DNA from: Winogradskyella haliclonae
Lineage (GTDB): Bacteria > Bacteroidota > Bacteroidia > Flavobacteriales > Flavobacteriaceae
Assembly: GCF_014635865.1 (NCBI RefSeq)
Contig: NZ_BMDQ01000005.1
Location: 28,556-92,555, forward strand
Reading direction: 5' to 3'
Length of the DNA stretch: 64,000 bases
Shown here: positions 55,562 to 64,000 of the stretch, piece by piece
Numbering within the stretch: position 1 is the stretch's first letter
Layout: the number at the start of each line of letters is the position of its first letter
Translations under genes and position numbers: made by a program
Notes under the pieces: model-generated
Told to the model about the DNA's origin: nothing
Seen by the model: only the letters and a program-made list of their open reading frames with translations
Database searches by the model: none

Positions 55562-55912
55562 ATGGAGTCTTTAGTAAAATTTGTACAAGACGAGTTTGTA
55601 ACAAGAAAAGATTTACCAGATTTTAGTGCTGGTGATACAATCACAGTATACTACGAAATTAAAGAAGGTAACAAAACACGTACACAGTTCTTTAGAGGTG
55701 TCGTATTACAACGTAAAGGAAGCGGAACTTCTGAAACATTTACGATTCGTAAAATGTCAGGAACTATTGGTGTAGAACGTATTTTCCCAGTGAACTTACC
55801 TGCACTACAAAAAATCGAAGTTAATAAGCAAGGTAAAGTACGTAGAGCTCGTATCTTCTACTTTAGAGGTCTTACTGGTAAGAAAGCAAGAATTAAAGAA
55901 GTTAGAAAATAA
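55562..55912 (+). CDS. rplS: 50S ribosomal protein L19
   Basis: A 116-residue ribosomal protein at the 30S-50S interface. Family features: F-S-A-G-D-T-I-T-V-Y-Y-E-I, R-T-Q-F-F-R-G-V-V-L-Q-R-K-G-S-G (~40-55), the F-T-I-R-K-M-S and G-V-E-R-I-F-P motifs and the R-A-R-I-F-Y-F-R segment. Full length. A strong terminator follows it. Confidence 0.97.
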   Translation: MESLVKFVQDEFVTRKDLPDFSAGDTITVYYEIKEGNKTRTQFFRGVVLQRKGSGTSETFTIRKMSGTIGVERIFPVNLPALQKIEVNKQGKVRRARIFYFRGLTGKKARIKEVRK

Positions 55913-55939
55913 GACTTTAATTGCTTACCAAAAATATTT

Positions 55940-55967
55940 AAAAGCCCTGATTCATCAGGGCTTTTTT
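55940..55967 (+). terminator. Terminator of rplS
   Basis: AAAAGCCCTGAT/ATCAGGGCTTTT hairpin (55940-55965) followed by further Ts. Confidence 0.9.
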
Positions 55968-56208
55968 AGTTATTAACTTTTGTTAATAACCCTAGTTTAT
56001 AAAATGTGAATATCTACTGTGCTAAAAAATTTGGAATTCTTAACTAAAAATATACTTTAGCTAAACAATTAACAACAAACCTAGTTTGGTTTTGAATTTA
56101 TTTTCGAATTTATGTTAAATTGTTACAAAGCTACGTTCTTTGTTTAATGAGATTTTTTCGGTTGTGAAACAATCTGTGTATGCAGACTAGTGAAGCAACT
56201 AACTTAAA
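55968..56208. other. Non-coding spacer between rplS terminator and putative ncRNA
   Basis: No open frame of note. It contains the small inverted repeat ACAAAG/CTTTGT (56125-56130 with 56138-56143) and AT-rich DNA. The promoter of the putative RNA is expected here; I found no exact TAnnTTTG box (CTAGTTTG near 56092 and GTTCTTTG near 56135 are the closest). Confidence 0.4.
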
Positions 56209-56547
56209 CTAAAAAATAATTTAGGTTATTTTTTTAGATTAATGAATTAGGTTTTGAAAAGTAAGTGCTACTTGTAGTGACAAAAAGTAGAAACAGGACG
56301 CCCAAACATTGCTATTGCGAAAGTAAAGGTTAATGATAAAGCGGACTAAAAAATCTCTTGAGATGTGAATTAACAGGTCAATACATTTTGAAAGTTAGGA
56401 AGCATTTCGATGGAATCGGAAATACTTGAACCGAAAAAGATGAGGGTTTTGCCCATCAGCTGAGTTAGTGAAAACTAAATAGGTCATGTAGAGTATGTTT
56501 CTAAAAAAGCCATGTCAACATCAGTTTACTGAATGATATGGCTTTTT
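56209..56547 (+). ncRNA. Putative structured non-coding RNA
   Basis: No protein frame fits, yet the region ends in a strong intrinsic terminator that no gene needs, because rplS has its own. Structure seen by eye: an AT hairpin CTAAAAAATAA/TTATTTTTTTAG (56209-56237) at or near the 5' side; a possible closing helix pairing CTAC (56268-56271) with GTAG (56488-56491) and TGAC (56278-56281) with GTCA (56483-56486); a GAAA-capped mini-hairpin in TTGCGAAAGTAA; ATCT-CTTG-AGAT; and TGAGGG/CCCATCA (56441-56458). I found no rnpB, tmRNA or SRP RNA signatures. 6S RNA or a lineage-specific sRNA are open options. The 5' end is uncertain. Confidence 0.5.
56503..56547 (+). terminator. Terminator of the putative ncRNA
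   Basis: A-run, then GCCATGTCA (56509-56517) pairing with TGATATGGC (56534-56542) over nine pairs including one G-T, extended by an inner TCA/TGA, then TTTTT. Confidence 0.85.
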
Positions 56548-56564
56548 GTTTTTATATTAGCCTA

Positions 56565-57140
56565 ATGAATCTTCCTTTTATACACGGCAAAACATTTCAA
56601 CAAAAAAACTACACCTCTTCTATCCTACCTAAAGGAGAATACGATACCTGTATTTTTGTGAGCTGCAACTTCGAAAACTCTGATATTTCAAACTGCATTT
56701 TTATTGAATGCGAATTTATAGACTGCAATTTTAGTAATGTTAACGTGATGCATACACAGTTTAAAGATGTAGAATTTAAGCAGTGTAAATTAGTTGGTGT
56801 TCAGTTTAATAATTCTAATGATTTTTTGAGAACTTTTAATTTTACAGACTGTATATTAGATTTTGCATCATTTACTAATACAAAAATTGACCATACTCAT
56901 TTTAATTCAAGCAAATTAATCAGTACAGATTTCACTAATACTGAAGCCAAAAAAGTTGTTTTTAAAGATTCTGATTTACAAAATACTATTTTTGATAATA
57001 CTAATTTAGAGCAAGCCGACTTTTCTTCAGCATATAATTTCAATATTACACCTTCAAAAAACAATATCAAAAAAGCCATCTTTCATAAAGAAAATCTTTC
57101 GGGATTACTACATTCTTCTGGAATTATAATAAAATCTTAA
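56565..57140 (+). CDS. Pentapeptide-repeat protein
   Basis: A 191-residue protein from the ATG at 56565 (M-N-L-P-F-I-H-G). From about residue 25 it shows stacked five-residue repeats of the A(D/N)LXX type (C-N-F-E-N, C-I-F-I-E, C-E-F-I-D, C-N-F-S-N, then D-L-Q-N-T-I-F-D-N-T-N-L-E-Q-A-D-F), forming a right-handed quadrilateral beta-helix. The end (I-K-K-A-I-F, then G-L-L-H-S-S-G-I) resembles the terminal cap of Qnr-like proteins that mimic DNA and protect gyrase; that role is unproven. It starts 17 bp after the ncRNA terminator. Confidence 0.85.
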   Translation: MNLPFIHGKTFQQKNYTSSILPKGEYDTCIFVSCNFENSDISNCIFIECEFIDCNFSNVNVMHTQFKDVEFKQCKLVGVQFNNSNDFLRTFNFTDCILDFASFTNTKIDHTHFNSSKLISTDFTNTEAKKVVFKDSDLQNTIFDNTNLEQADFSSAYNFNITPSKNNIKKAIFHKENLSGLLHSSGIIIKS

Positions 57141-57188
57141 TTTCTGAAATACTATAAATTCTAGCTTTACACAACGCCTAAGATTTTG

Positions 57189-57196
57189 TATATTTG
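57189..57196 (+). promoter_or_regulatory. -7 box for icd
   Basis: TATATTTG matches TAnnTTTG, 46 nt before the icd ATG. Confidence 0.45.
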
Positions 57197-57227
57197 CTCG
57201 GCTAAAAAATAGCCCATAATACTCTAA

Positions 57228-59462
<2,235 letters not shown>

Positions 59463-59471
59463 ACTTAAGTT

Positions 59472-59502
59472 AAAAAAGCCTCATGTGAAATGGGGCTTTT
59501 TT
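59472..59502 (+). terminator. Terminator of icd
   Basis: AAAAAAGCCTC (59472-59482), 9-nt loop, GGGGCTTTTTT (59492-59502), one G-T pair. Confidence 0.85.
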
Positions 59503-59524
59503 ATTTTTACATAAAAACAAATTG

Positions 59525-61900
59525 ATGAGAAAGTTCCTACTAGGAAGTCTTATATGCACTCTTTTATCGACATCTATAATTTCTGCACAAAACAAGTATA
59601 CTTTAAGCGGAATTATTACAGATAGTAAAACCACAGAAACTCTTATAGGTGTTAACGTTATAATTCCAGAATTAAAAAACGGAACCGTAACTAATGAGTA
59701 TGGCTTCTACTCTATCACTTTAGATGAAGGTACTTATAAATTGCAGATTAGCTACTTAGGCTTTAAAACCTTAACACAGACTTTAGAGCTCAATGCAGAC
59801 AAAACATTAAATCTTAAACTTGAAGAATCTGCAGAGAGTTTAGATGAGGTTGTTATTACTGAAGATGTCGAAAAGCTAAATATCCGAAAGCCTCAAATGA
59901 GTGTTAATAGTCTTTCAATAAAGACCATTAAGCAGATGCCTGTAGTGTTAGGTGAAGTAGATGTGATAAAGTCTATAACATTACTTCCAGGAGTTACAAA
60001 TGCTGGTGAAGGTTCATCAGGTTTTAATGTACGCGGAGGCTCAGCTGACCAAAACTTAATTCTTTTAGACGAGGCTACCATATTTAATTCGTCGCATTTG
60101 TTTGGTTTCTTTTCGGTATTTAATCCAGATGCTATAAAAGATATCAAACTCTATAAAGGCGGAATTCCAGCCAAATATGGTGGACGCGTATCTTCTGTTT
60201 TAGACATCTATCAAAAAGAAGGTAATAACCAAGAGTTTCATCTTAATGGAGGTATTGGTTTAGTATCTAGTCGTCTGCTAGCTGAAGGTCCAATAAAGAA
60301 AGGAAAAGGCTCTTTCCTCTTTGGAGGACGAAGTAGTTATGCGCATTTATTTTTACCCCTTTTTGATATCGATAATATAGCATACTTCTATGACTTAAAT
60401 ACAAAACTCAGTTATAGATTAAATGAAAAGAATAGCATATATCTTTCCGGGTATTTTGGGCGTGATGTTTTTAGTCTTAGTGATGCATTTGAAAACACTT
60501 ATGGAAATACGGTTCTAAATTTTAGATGGAATCATTTATTTTCTGATAAACTCTTTTCAAACTTATCAGCAATTTATTCAGACTATTTTTATGGTTTAAA
60601 GTTAGATTTTGTTGGTTTTGATTGGGAATCAGGGATTACAAATTTCAATGTTAAATACGACCTAAAACATTATATCAGCGATAAATTCAAACTAGAATAT
60701 GGTCTCAATAGTATTTATTATAAGTTTAACCCAGGTGAGATACAACCTATAGATGAAAATTCAGGAATAAATCCAGACAAACTTATAGATAAATATGCCT
60801 TTGAAAATGCTTTATATATTGATGCTGAGCATAAGTTATCCGATAAACTTTCTGTGTCTTATGGCGCACGCCTAAGCACGTTTCACCGGTTAGGACAAGA
60901 CGAGTTAAATATCTATCAAAACAATAACCCCGTAAATTTTAATCAACAACTGCAGATTTACGAAAAAGCAGAACCTACAGAAACAGAAACATTCAGTAGA
61001 AGTGATGTATTAGAATCTTTTGCTAACATAGAGCCCAGAGCTTCTGTAGCGTATCAACTCAATGAATCTTCTTCCATAAAGGCTAGCTATAATCGTTTAT
61101 CTCAATATTTACATTTACTTTCAAATACAAGTTCTCCAACACCTCTAGATGTTTGGGCACCTAGTGGTAAGTTTATAAAACCACAGCTTTTAGATCAAGT
61201 CGCATTAGGTTACTTTAAAAACTTTAAAAATGATTCGTTCTCGCTTGAAGTAGAGACCTTTTATAAAACCATTAAAAATCGCATAGATTATATTGATGGT
61301 GCAGATTTAATTGCCAATGATGCCATAGAACAAGTCATCTTAAATGGAGAAGCTAGAGCATATGGATTAGAAATTCTATTGCGAAAAAATGAGGGTCGAT
61401 TAAAAGGATGGTTAGCATATACATTATCAAAATCTGAACAACGCACTCCTGGAAGAACACCTTTAGAAACTGGTATCAATAATGGTCAATGGTATAATAC
61501 GCCATGGGACAAGACACATGATATAACTCTTACTGGATCTTATGAGCTTAATAAAAAGTGGAGTATAAATAGTAATTTCTTATTCCAAACCGGAATACCA
61601 GCGACATTCCCAAATGGACAATACCAATTTAATGGACTAACGGTACCAGTCTTTGAGGCTAGAAATTCTAGTCGCTTAACAAGCTATCACAGGCTCGACC
61701 TTTCAGCAAATTATAATCCAAAACCAGATTCTGAAAAGAAATTTAAAGGACAATGGGTATTTAGTCTTTATAATATTTACAACAGACGTAATGCCACTAG
61801 TATTACTTTTAGAGAAAACGAAACTTCAGGCAGAAATGAAGCCACAAGATTTGCAATTTTTGGTATAGTCCCAGCAGTAACCTATAATTTCCAATTTTAA
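59525..61900 (+). CDS. TonB-dependent outer-membrane receptor
   Basis: About 791 residues from the ATG at 59525 (M-R-K-F-L-L-G-S-L; a TTG lies one codon earlier). Signal peptide ~1-22. CarboxypepD_reg-like domain ~27-110 (G-I-I-T-D-S-K-T, then G-F-Y-S-I-T-L). Plug ~120-235 with V-I-K-S-I-T-L-L-P-G-V, G-F-N-V-R-G-G-S-A-D-Q-N and P-A-K-Y-G-G-R-V-S-S-V. The remainder is a 22-strand-type barrel ending N-F-Q-F. It imports an unknown ligand with TonB energy. The DUF4249 partner starts 1 bp after the stop. Confidence 0.93.
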   Translation: MRKFLLGSLICTLLSTSIISAQNKYTLSGIITDSKTTETLIGVNVIIPELKNGTVTNEYGFYSITLDEGTYKLQISYLGFKTLTQTLELNADKTLNLKLEESAESLDEVVITEDVEKLNIRKPQMSVNSLSIKTIKQMPVVLGEVDVIKSITLLPGVTNAGEGSSGFNVRGGSADQNLILLDEATIFNSSHLFGFFSVFNPDAIKDIKLYKGGIPAKYGGRVSSVLDIYQKEGNNQEFHLNGGIGLVSSRLLAEGPIKKGKGSFLFGGRSSYAHLFLPLFDIDNIAYFYDLNTKLSYRLNEKNSIYLSGYFGRDVFSLSDAFENTYGNTVLNFRWNHLFSDKLFSNLSAIYSDYFYGLKLDFVGFDWESGITNFNVKYDLKHYISDKFKLEYGLNSIYYKFNPGEIQPIDENSGINPDKLIDKYAFENALYIDAEHKLSDKLSVSYGARLSTFHRLGQDELNIYQNNNPVNFNQQLQIYEKAEPTETETFSRSDVLESFANIEPRASVAYQLNESSSIKASYNRLSQYLHLLSNTSSPTPLDVWAPSGKFIKPQLLDQVALGYFKNFKNDSFSLEVETFYKTIKNRIDYIDGADLIANDAIEQVILNGEARAYGLEILLRKNEGRLKGWLAYTLSKSEQRTPGRTPLETGINNGQWYNTPWDKTHDITLTGSYELNKKWSINSNFLFQTGIPATFPNGQYQFNGLTVPVFEARNSSRLTSYHRLDLSANYNPKPDSEKKFKGQWVFSLYNIYNRRNATSITFRENETSGRNEATRFAIFGIVPAVTYNFQF

Positions 61901-61901
61901 G

Positions 61902-62717
61902 ATGAAAAAGATTATAGCAATATTATTAATACTACTTACTAGCTTTTCCTGCGAAGATGTCATAGAAGTAGATTTAAATGAAGTACCGCAAAGATTGGTC
62001 ATCGATGCCGGAATAAACTGGTTCAAAAACACATCAGGAAATGAGCAAAGTATCCGGTTATCATTGACAGCTCCTTTTTTTGATGAAGAAGTACAACCTG
62101 CAAATGGCGCTATAGTATCCATTTCAGATACTAACGGAAATACATTTAACTTTATAGAAGACGGACTTACTGGAGTTTACAGAAATTCAAATTTTATCCC
62201 AGTTATAGATGCTACATATATACTTTCCGTTTTTTATAATAATGAACTTTATACGGCAACAGAAACACTTAAGTCTGTCGTACCAATAGATTTTGTAGAA
62301 CAAAGAGATGATGGTGGTTTTCTTGGAGAAGATATAGAACTCAAAGCCTTTTATACAGACCCTGCAAATATAGAAAACTATTACTTTTTTGAGTTTATAG
62401 CTCCTATAGGACTAGTTCCTGATTTACAAGTTTATGAAGATAGGTTTACTGATGGGAATCAAATTTTCGGATTCTATACTGAAGAAGACTTAGAGCCTGG
62501 TATGAATGTTACGATAAGAAATTATGGTGTTACTGAACGTTTCTATAATTTCATGTTTACACTGTTACAGCAAGGTAGTGAGGACAGCGGTGGCCCTTTT
62601 GAAACTCAACCAGCAACCGTAAGAGGTAATTGTATTAATCAGACTAATCAAGATAATTTTCCTTTCGGATATTTTAGATTATCCGAAGTAGATGAAGTTG
62701 TTTATACAATTCAATAA
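61902..62717 (+). CDS. DUF4249 lipoprotein partner of the TonB receptor
   Basis: A 271-residue lipoprotein: signal peptide ends L-L-T-S-F-S-C-E, with Cys ~17. DUF4249 proteins are Bacteroidota surface lipoproteins usually encoded next to CarboxypepD_reg TonB receptors. Seen here: V-I-E-V-D-L-N-E-V-P (~20-29) and the end G-Y-F-R-L-S-E-V-D-E-V. Presumed ligand-binding partner; ligand unknown. Ends before a possible dispersed repeat. Confidence 0.83.
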   Translation: MKKIIAILLILLTSFSCEDVIEVDLNEVPQRLVIDAGINWFKNTSGNEQSIRLSLTAPFFDEEVQPANGAIVSISDTNGNTFNFIEDGLTGVYRNSNFIPVIDATYILSVFYNNELYTATETLKSVVPIDFVEQRDDGGFLGEDIELKAFYTDPANIENYYFFEFIAPIGLVPDLQVYEDRFTDGNQIFGFYTEEDLEPGMNVTIRNYGVTERFYNFMFTLLQQGSEDSGGPFETQPATVRGNCINQTNQDNFPFGYFRLSEVDEVVYTIQ

Positions 62718-62734
62718 CTAAATTATTATTTGGA

Positions 62735-62827
62735 CGTTCCCATAACAACAGGTAGTGTTATGATCGCGTTATACACTATATCTTTTGCATAGCAAAAGGA
62801 TGCCGTTTCCACCGCTAACGCAAACAA
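62735..62827. repeat. Possible dispersed Flavobacteriaceae intergenic repeat (degenerate)
   Basis: The spacer before murQ has GGACGTTCCC at its start, CGCGTTATAC, the hairpin CTTTTGC-ATA-GCAAAAG (about 62777-62793), then GGATGCCGTTTCCACCGCTAACGC. GCGTTA (62766-62771) is complementary to TAACGC (62815-62820). The motif series resembles repeated intergenic elements I recall from other Flavobacteriaceae (GGATGCCG...CCCTAACGC). Only one copy is in this window. Confidence 0.4.
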
Positions 62828-62845
62828 ATTCATTATTTTTATACA

Positions 62846-63667
62846 ATGAATTTCGAAAAAACCACAGAAAAAGATTCCAATTACGACAATCTCGAAAACA
62901 TGTCTGTCAATGAGATTGTTGCCAATATTAATAATGAAGATAAAACAGTTGCTTTAGCTGTAGAAAAGGCACTTCCTCAGGTTGAAACTCTTATAAAGCA
63001 AGTTGTTGAAAAGCTCAGAAATGATGGTCGCTTATTTTATATAGGTGCTGGTACTAGTGGTCGTTTAGGCATCTTAGATGCATCAGAATGCCCTCCAACT
63101 TTTGGAGTTTCTCATGATTTAGTTATTGGTTTAATTGCTGGTGGAGATACCGCAATAAGAAAAGCTGTTGAATTTGCTGAAGATTCTACAGAACAGTGTT
63201 GGACAGATTTAAAAGCATATAATATAACTGATAAAGATATAGTTATAGGTATTGCCGCTTCTGGCACAACACCTTATGTGCTTCATGGGCTCAAGAAATG
63301 TAACGAACAGAATATAATCACCGGATGTATCGTTTGCAATCATCAAAGTCCCATTTCCATGGAAGCAAAATATCCAATAGAAGTCATTGTTGGGCCGGAG
63401 TTTGTAACAGGTAGTTCAAGAATGAAAGCTGGTACAGCACAAAAGCTTGTTCTTAATATGATTACTACCGCAACTATGATTCAGTTAGGTAAAATCAAAG
63501 GAAACAAAATGGTAGATATGCAATTAAGTAATCATAAATTAGTAAATCGAGGTATTCAGATGCTAGTAAAAGAACTTAATATATCAGAATCTAAGGCAAA
63601 AGAGTTATTAGACAAATACGGTAATGTTAGAGAAGTCATAAAACATATAAAAAATGGAAGAAACTAA
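62846..63667 (+). CDS. murQ: N-acetylmuramic acid 6-phosphate etherase
   Basis: A 273-residue SIS-domain enzyme that cleaves the lactyl ether of MurNAc-6-phosphate for cell-wall recycling. Signatures: I-G-A-G-T-S-G-R-L-G-I-L-D-A-S-E-C-P-P-T-F (~71-91), with the catalytic Glu in A-S-E-C and a second Glu in V-E-F-A-E-D-S near 113; G-I-A-A-S-G-T-T-P-Y near 135; T-G-S-S-R-M-K-A-G-T-A-Q-K near 189-201. It overlaps the DUF6095 gene by 14 bp. No MurNAc transporter gene is adjacent. Confidence 0.95.
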   Translation: MNFEKTTEKDSNYDNLENMSVNEIVANINNEDKTVALAVEKALPQVETLIKQVVEKLRNDGRLFYIGAGTSGRLGILDASECPPTFGVSHDLVIGLIAGGDTAIRKAVEFAEDSTEQCWTDLKAYNITDKDIVIGIAASGTTPYVLHGLKKCNEQNIITGCIVCNHQSPISMEAKYPIEVIVGPEFVTGSSRMKAGTAQKLVLNMITTATMIQLGKIKGNKMVDMQLSNHKLVNRGIQMLVKELNISESKAKELLDKYGNVREVIKHIKNGRN

Positions 63668-63896
63668 ACGCACAGATAAAGACATATTAAGTAAAGGCAT
63701 TCGCATTATGATTATATGTCTGTTTTTAATGTTTAGTGGCCCTACTGCCCTACATATTGCATTCTCTAATAAAGAAAAACCACTATACATTCCATTAATA
63801 ATATTAGGAATCTTATTATGCTTAGGAGCAATTATAACTTTATTCAAAGGCATCCAAACAATCATGGATAGTTTGTTTGGTAAAAAGAACAAATAG
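63654..63896 (+). CDS. DUF6095 small membrane protein
   Basis: An 80-residue protein with two hydrophobic helices (~18-33, L-F-L-M-F-S-G-P-T-A-L-H, and ~43-63, Y-I-P-L-I-I-L-G-I-L-L-C-L). The S-G-P-T-A-L-H-I-A-F motif, the K-G-I-Q-T-I-M loop and the size match the Flavobacteriia family DUF6095. Function unknown. It starts inside the end of murQ and is likely co-translated. Confidence 0.75.
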   Translation: MEETKRTDKDILSKGIRIMIICLFLMFSGPTALHIAFSNKEKPLYIPLIILGILLCLGAIITLFKGIQTIMDSLFGKKNK

Positions 63897-63939
63897 CAGC
63901 TACTTCTATCCCCAAAAAATATTGTTAGTCAATTATAAA

Positions 63940-63974
63940 AACAAAAAAAGACCCAATCGTTAGATTGAGTCTTT
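63940..63974 (-). terminator. Terminator of the rRNA operon
   Basis: AAAGACCCAATC (63947-63958), loop GTTA, GATTGAGTCTTT (63963-63974). On the minus strand it is followed by a T-run (63940-63946), right after the 5S rRNA end. Confidence 0.85.
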
Positions 63975-63981
63975 CAAAAAA

Positions 63982-64000
63982 GGCGGCGACCTACTCTTCC
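63982..64000 (-). rRNA. 5S rRNA, 3' end only
   Basis: The last 19 bases, read on the minus strand, are GGAAGAGTAGGTCGCCGCC, the conserved 3' end of 5S rRNA in this phylum, followed directly by the operon terminator. The rest of the rRNA operon lies beyond the right edge. Confidence 0.8.

Noticed and set aside
56240..56500. rnpB, tmRNA or SRP RNA in the rplS-downstream spacer
   Set aside because: The hallmark motifs (RNase P core, tmRNA CCA-end stem, SRP loop) are not present.

Overview
The window is chromosomal DNA from an AT-rich member of the Bacteroidota, almost certainly a marine-type Flavobacteriaceae. The evidence is family-level: many Flavobacteriia-specific families (DUF6503, DUF5686, DUF4835/PorD, DUF6913, DUF2279, DUF6095, and a TonB receptor paired with DUF4249), the Bacteroidota form of RNA polymerase omega beside BamD and CoaBC, a monomeric NADP isocitrate dehydrogenase, almost no Shine-Dalgarno sequences, and repeated Bacteroidota -7 promoter boxes (TAnnTTTG). 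I cannot name the genus. Coding density is high. I see no insertion sequence, prophage, CRISPR array, tRNA or restriction/defence island. This is mostly core genome, so the unusual signals are small: regulatory repeats, unusual starts, one broken gene and one non-coding locus.

Layout. 1-7 kb: end of a histidine phosphatase, a DUF6503 lipoprotein, smpB, a large DUF5686 envelope protein, an NTF2-like protein, an S15 peptidase and pcm. 7.3-16.3 kb: a plus-strand run of a Gfo/Idh/MocA dehydrogenase, 3-hydroxyacyl-CoA dehydrogenase, a DUF1015 protein, the YggS PLP protein, an exonuclease/GIY-YIG protein with an apparent ATT start, a DUF3857 transglutaminase-like protein, a K+ channel with a zinc ribbon, and miaA. 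16.3-28.7 kb (minus): an OmpR-type two-component pair, a coaE-YbbR-glycosyltransferase operon, fabI, recN, then porD-coaBC-rpoZ-bamD, and dapA-DUF6913. 28.8-34.7 kb: a 5'-nucleotidase split into two genes, a membrane protein, and ligA-prmC-GNAT. 34.8-41.6 kb: LEA2 lipoprotein-ribD-HAD-DMT transporter-YigZ (tightly overlapping), a thioesterase, then dnaA, a phosphotyrosine phosphatase and a tetrapyrrole-methylase-family methyltransferase. 41.6-45.6 kb (minus): dapF, GNAT, mltG, DUF2279 and a lysozyme-like protein. 45.7-50 kb: an HtrA protease, a long GAPDH, a coiled-coil membrane protein and a frameshifted GNAT. 50-54.5 kb: an alkylation-repair HEAT protein with a TfoX-like protein, a TolB-TPR-LytTR regulator, an ABM-like lipoprotein and an AhpD-like protein. 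54.6-64 kb: trmD, rplS, a 0.65-kb non-coding locus, a pentapeptide-repeat protein, icd, a TonB receptor/DUF4249 pair, murQ, DUF6095, and the extreme 3' end of a minus-strand 5S rRNA with its terminator.

How the genes work together. Cell-wall and envelope functions recur: dapA and dapF (diaminopimelate), mltG and the lysozyme-like protein (glycan cutting), murQ (MurNAc-6P recycling), bamD and DUF5686 (outer membrane), PorD (type IX secretion). CoA supply (coaBC, coaE) and fatty-acid steps (fabI, hydroxyacyl-CoA dehydrogenase, thioesterase) also cluster. Translation and RNA modification are represented by smpB, prmC, miaA, trmD and rplS.

Most interesting observations: a probable structured non-coding RNA with a strong private terminator between rplS and the pentapeptide gene; -7 boxes placed only 4-6 nt before ATG at seven genes, predicting leaderless mRNAs; a perfect inverted repeat over the recN promoter; TTAAC repeats before the histidine-kinase gene; a GNAT gene interrupted exactly at a phased A AAA AAA heptamer; and an exonuclease gene whose only sensible start codon is ATT.
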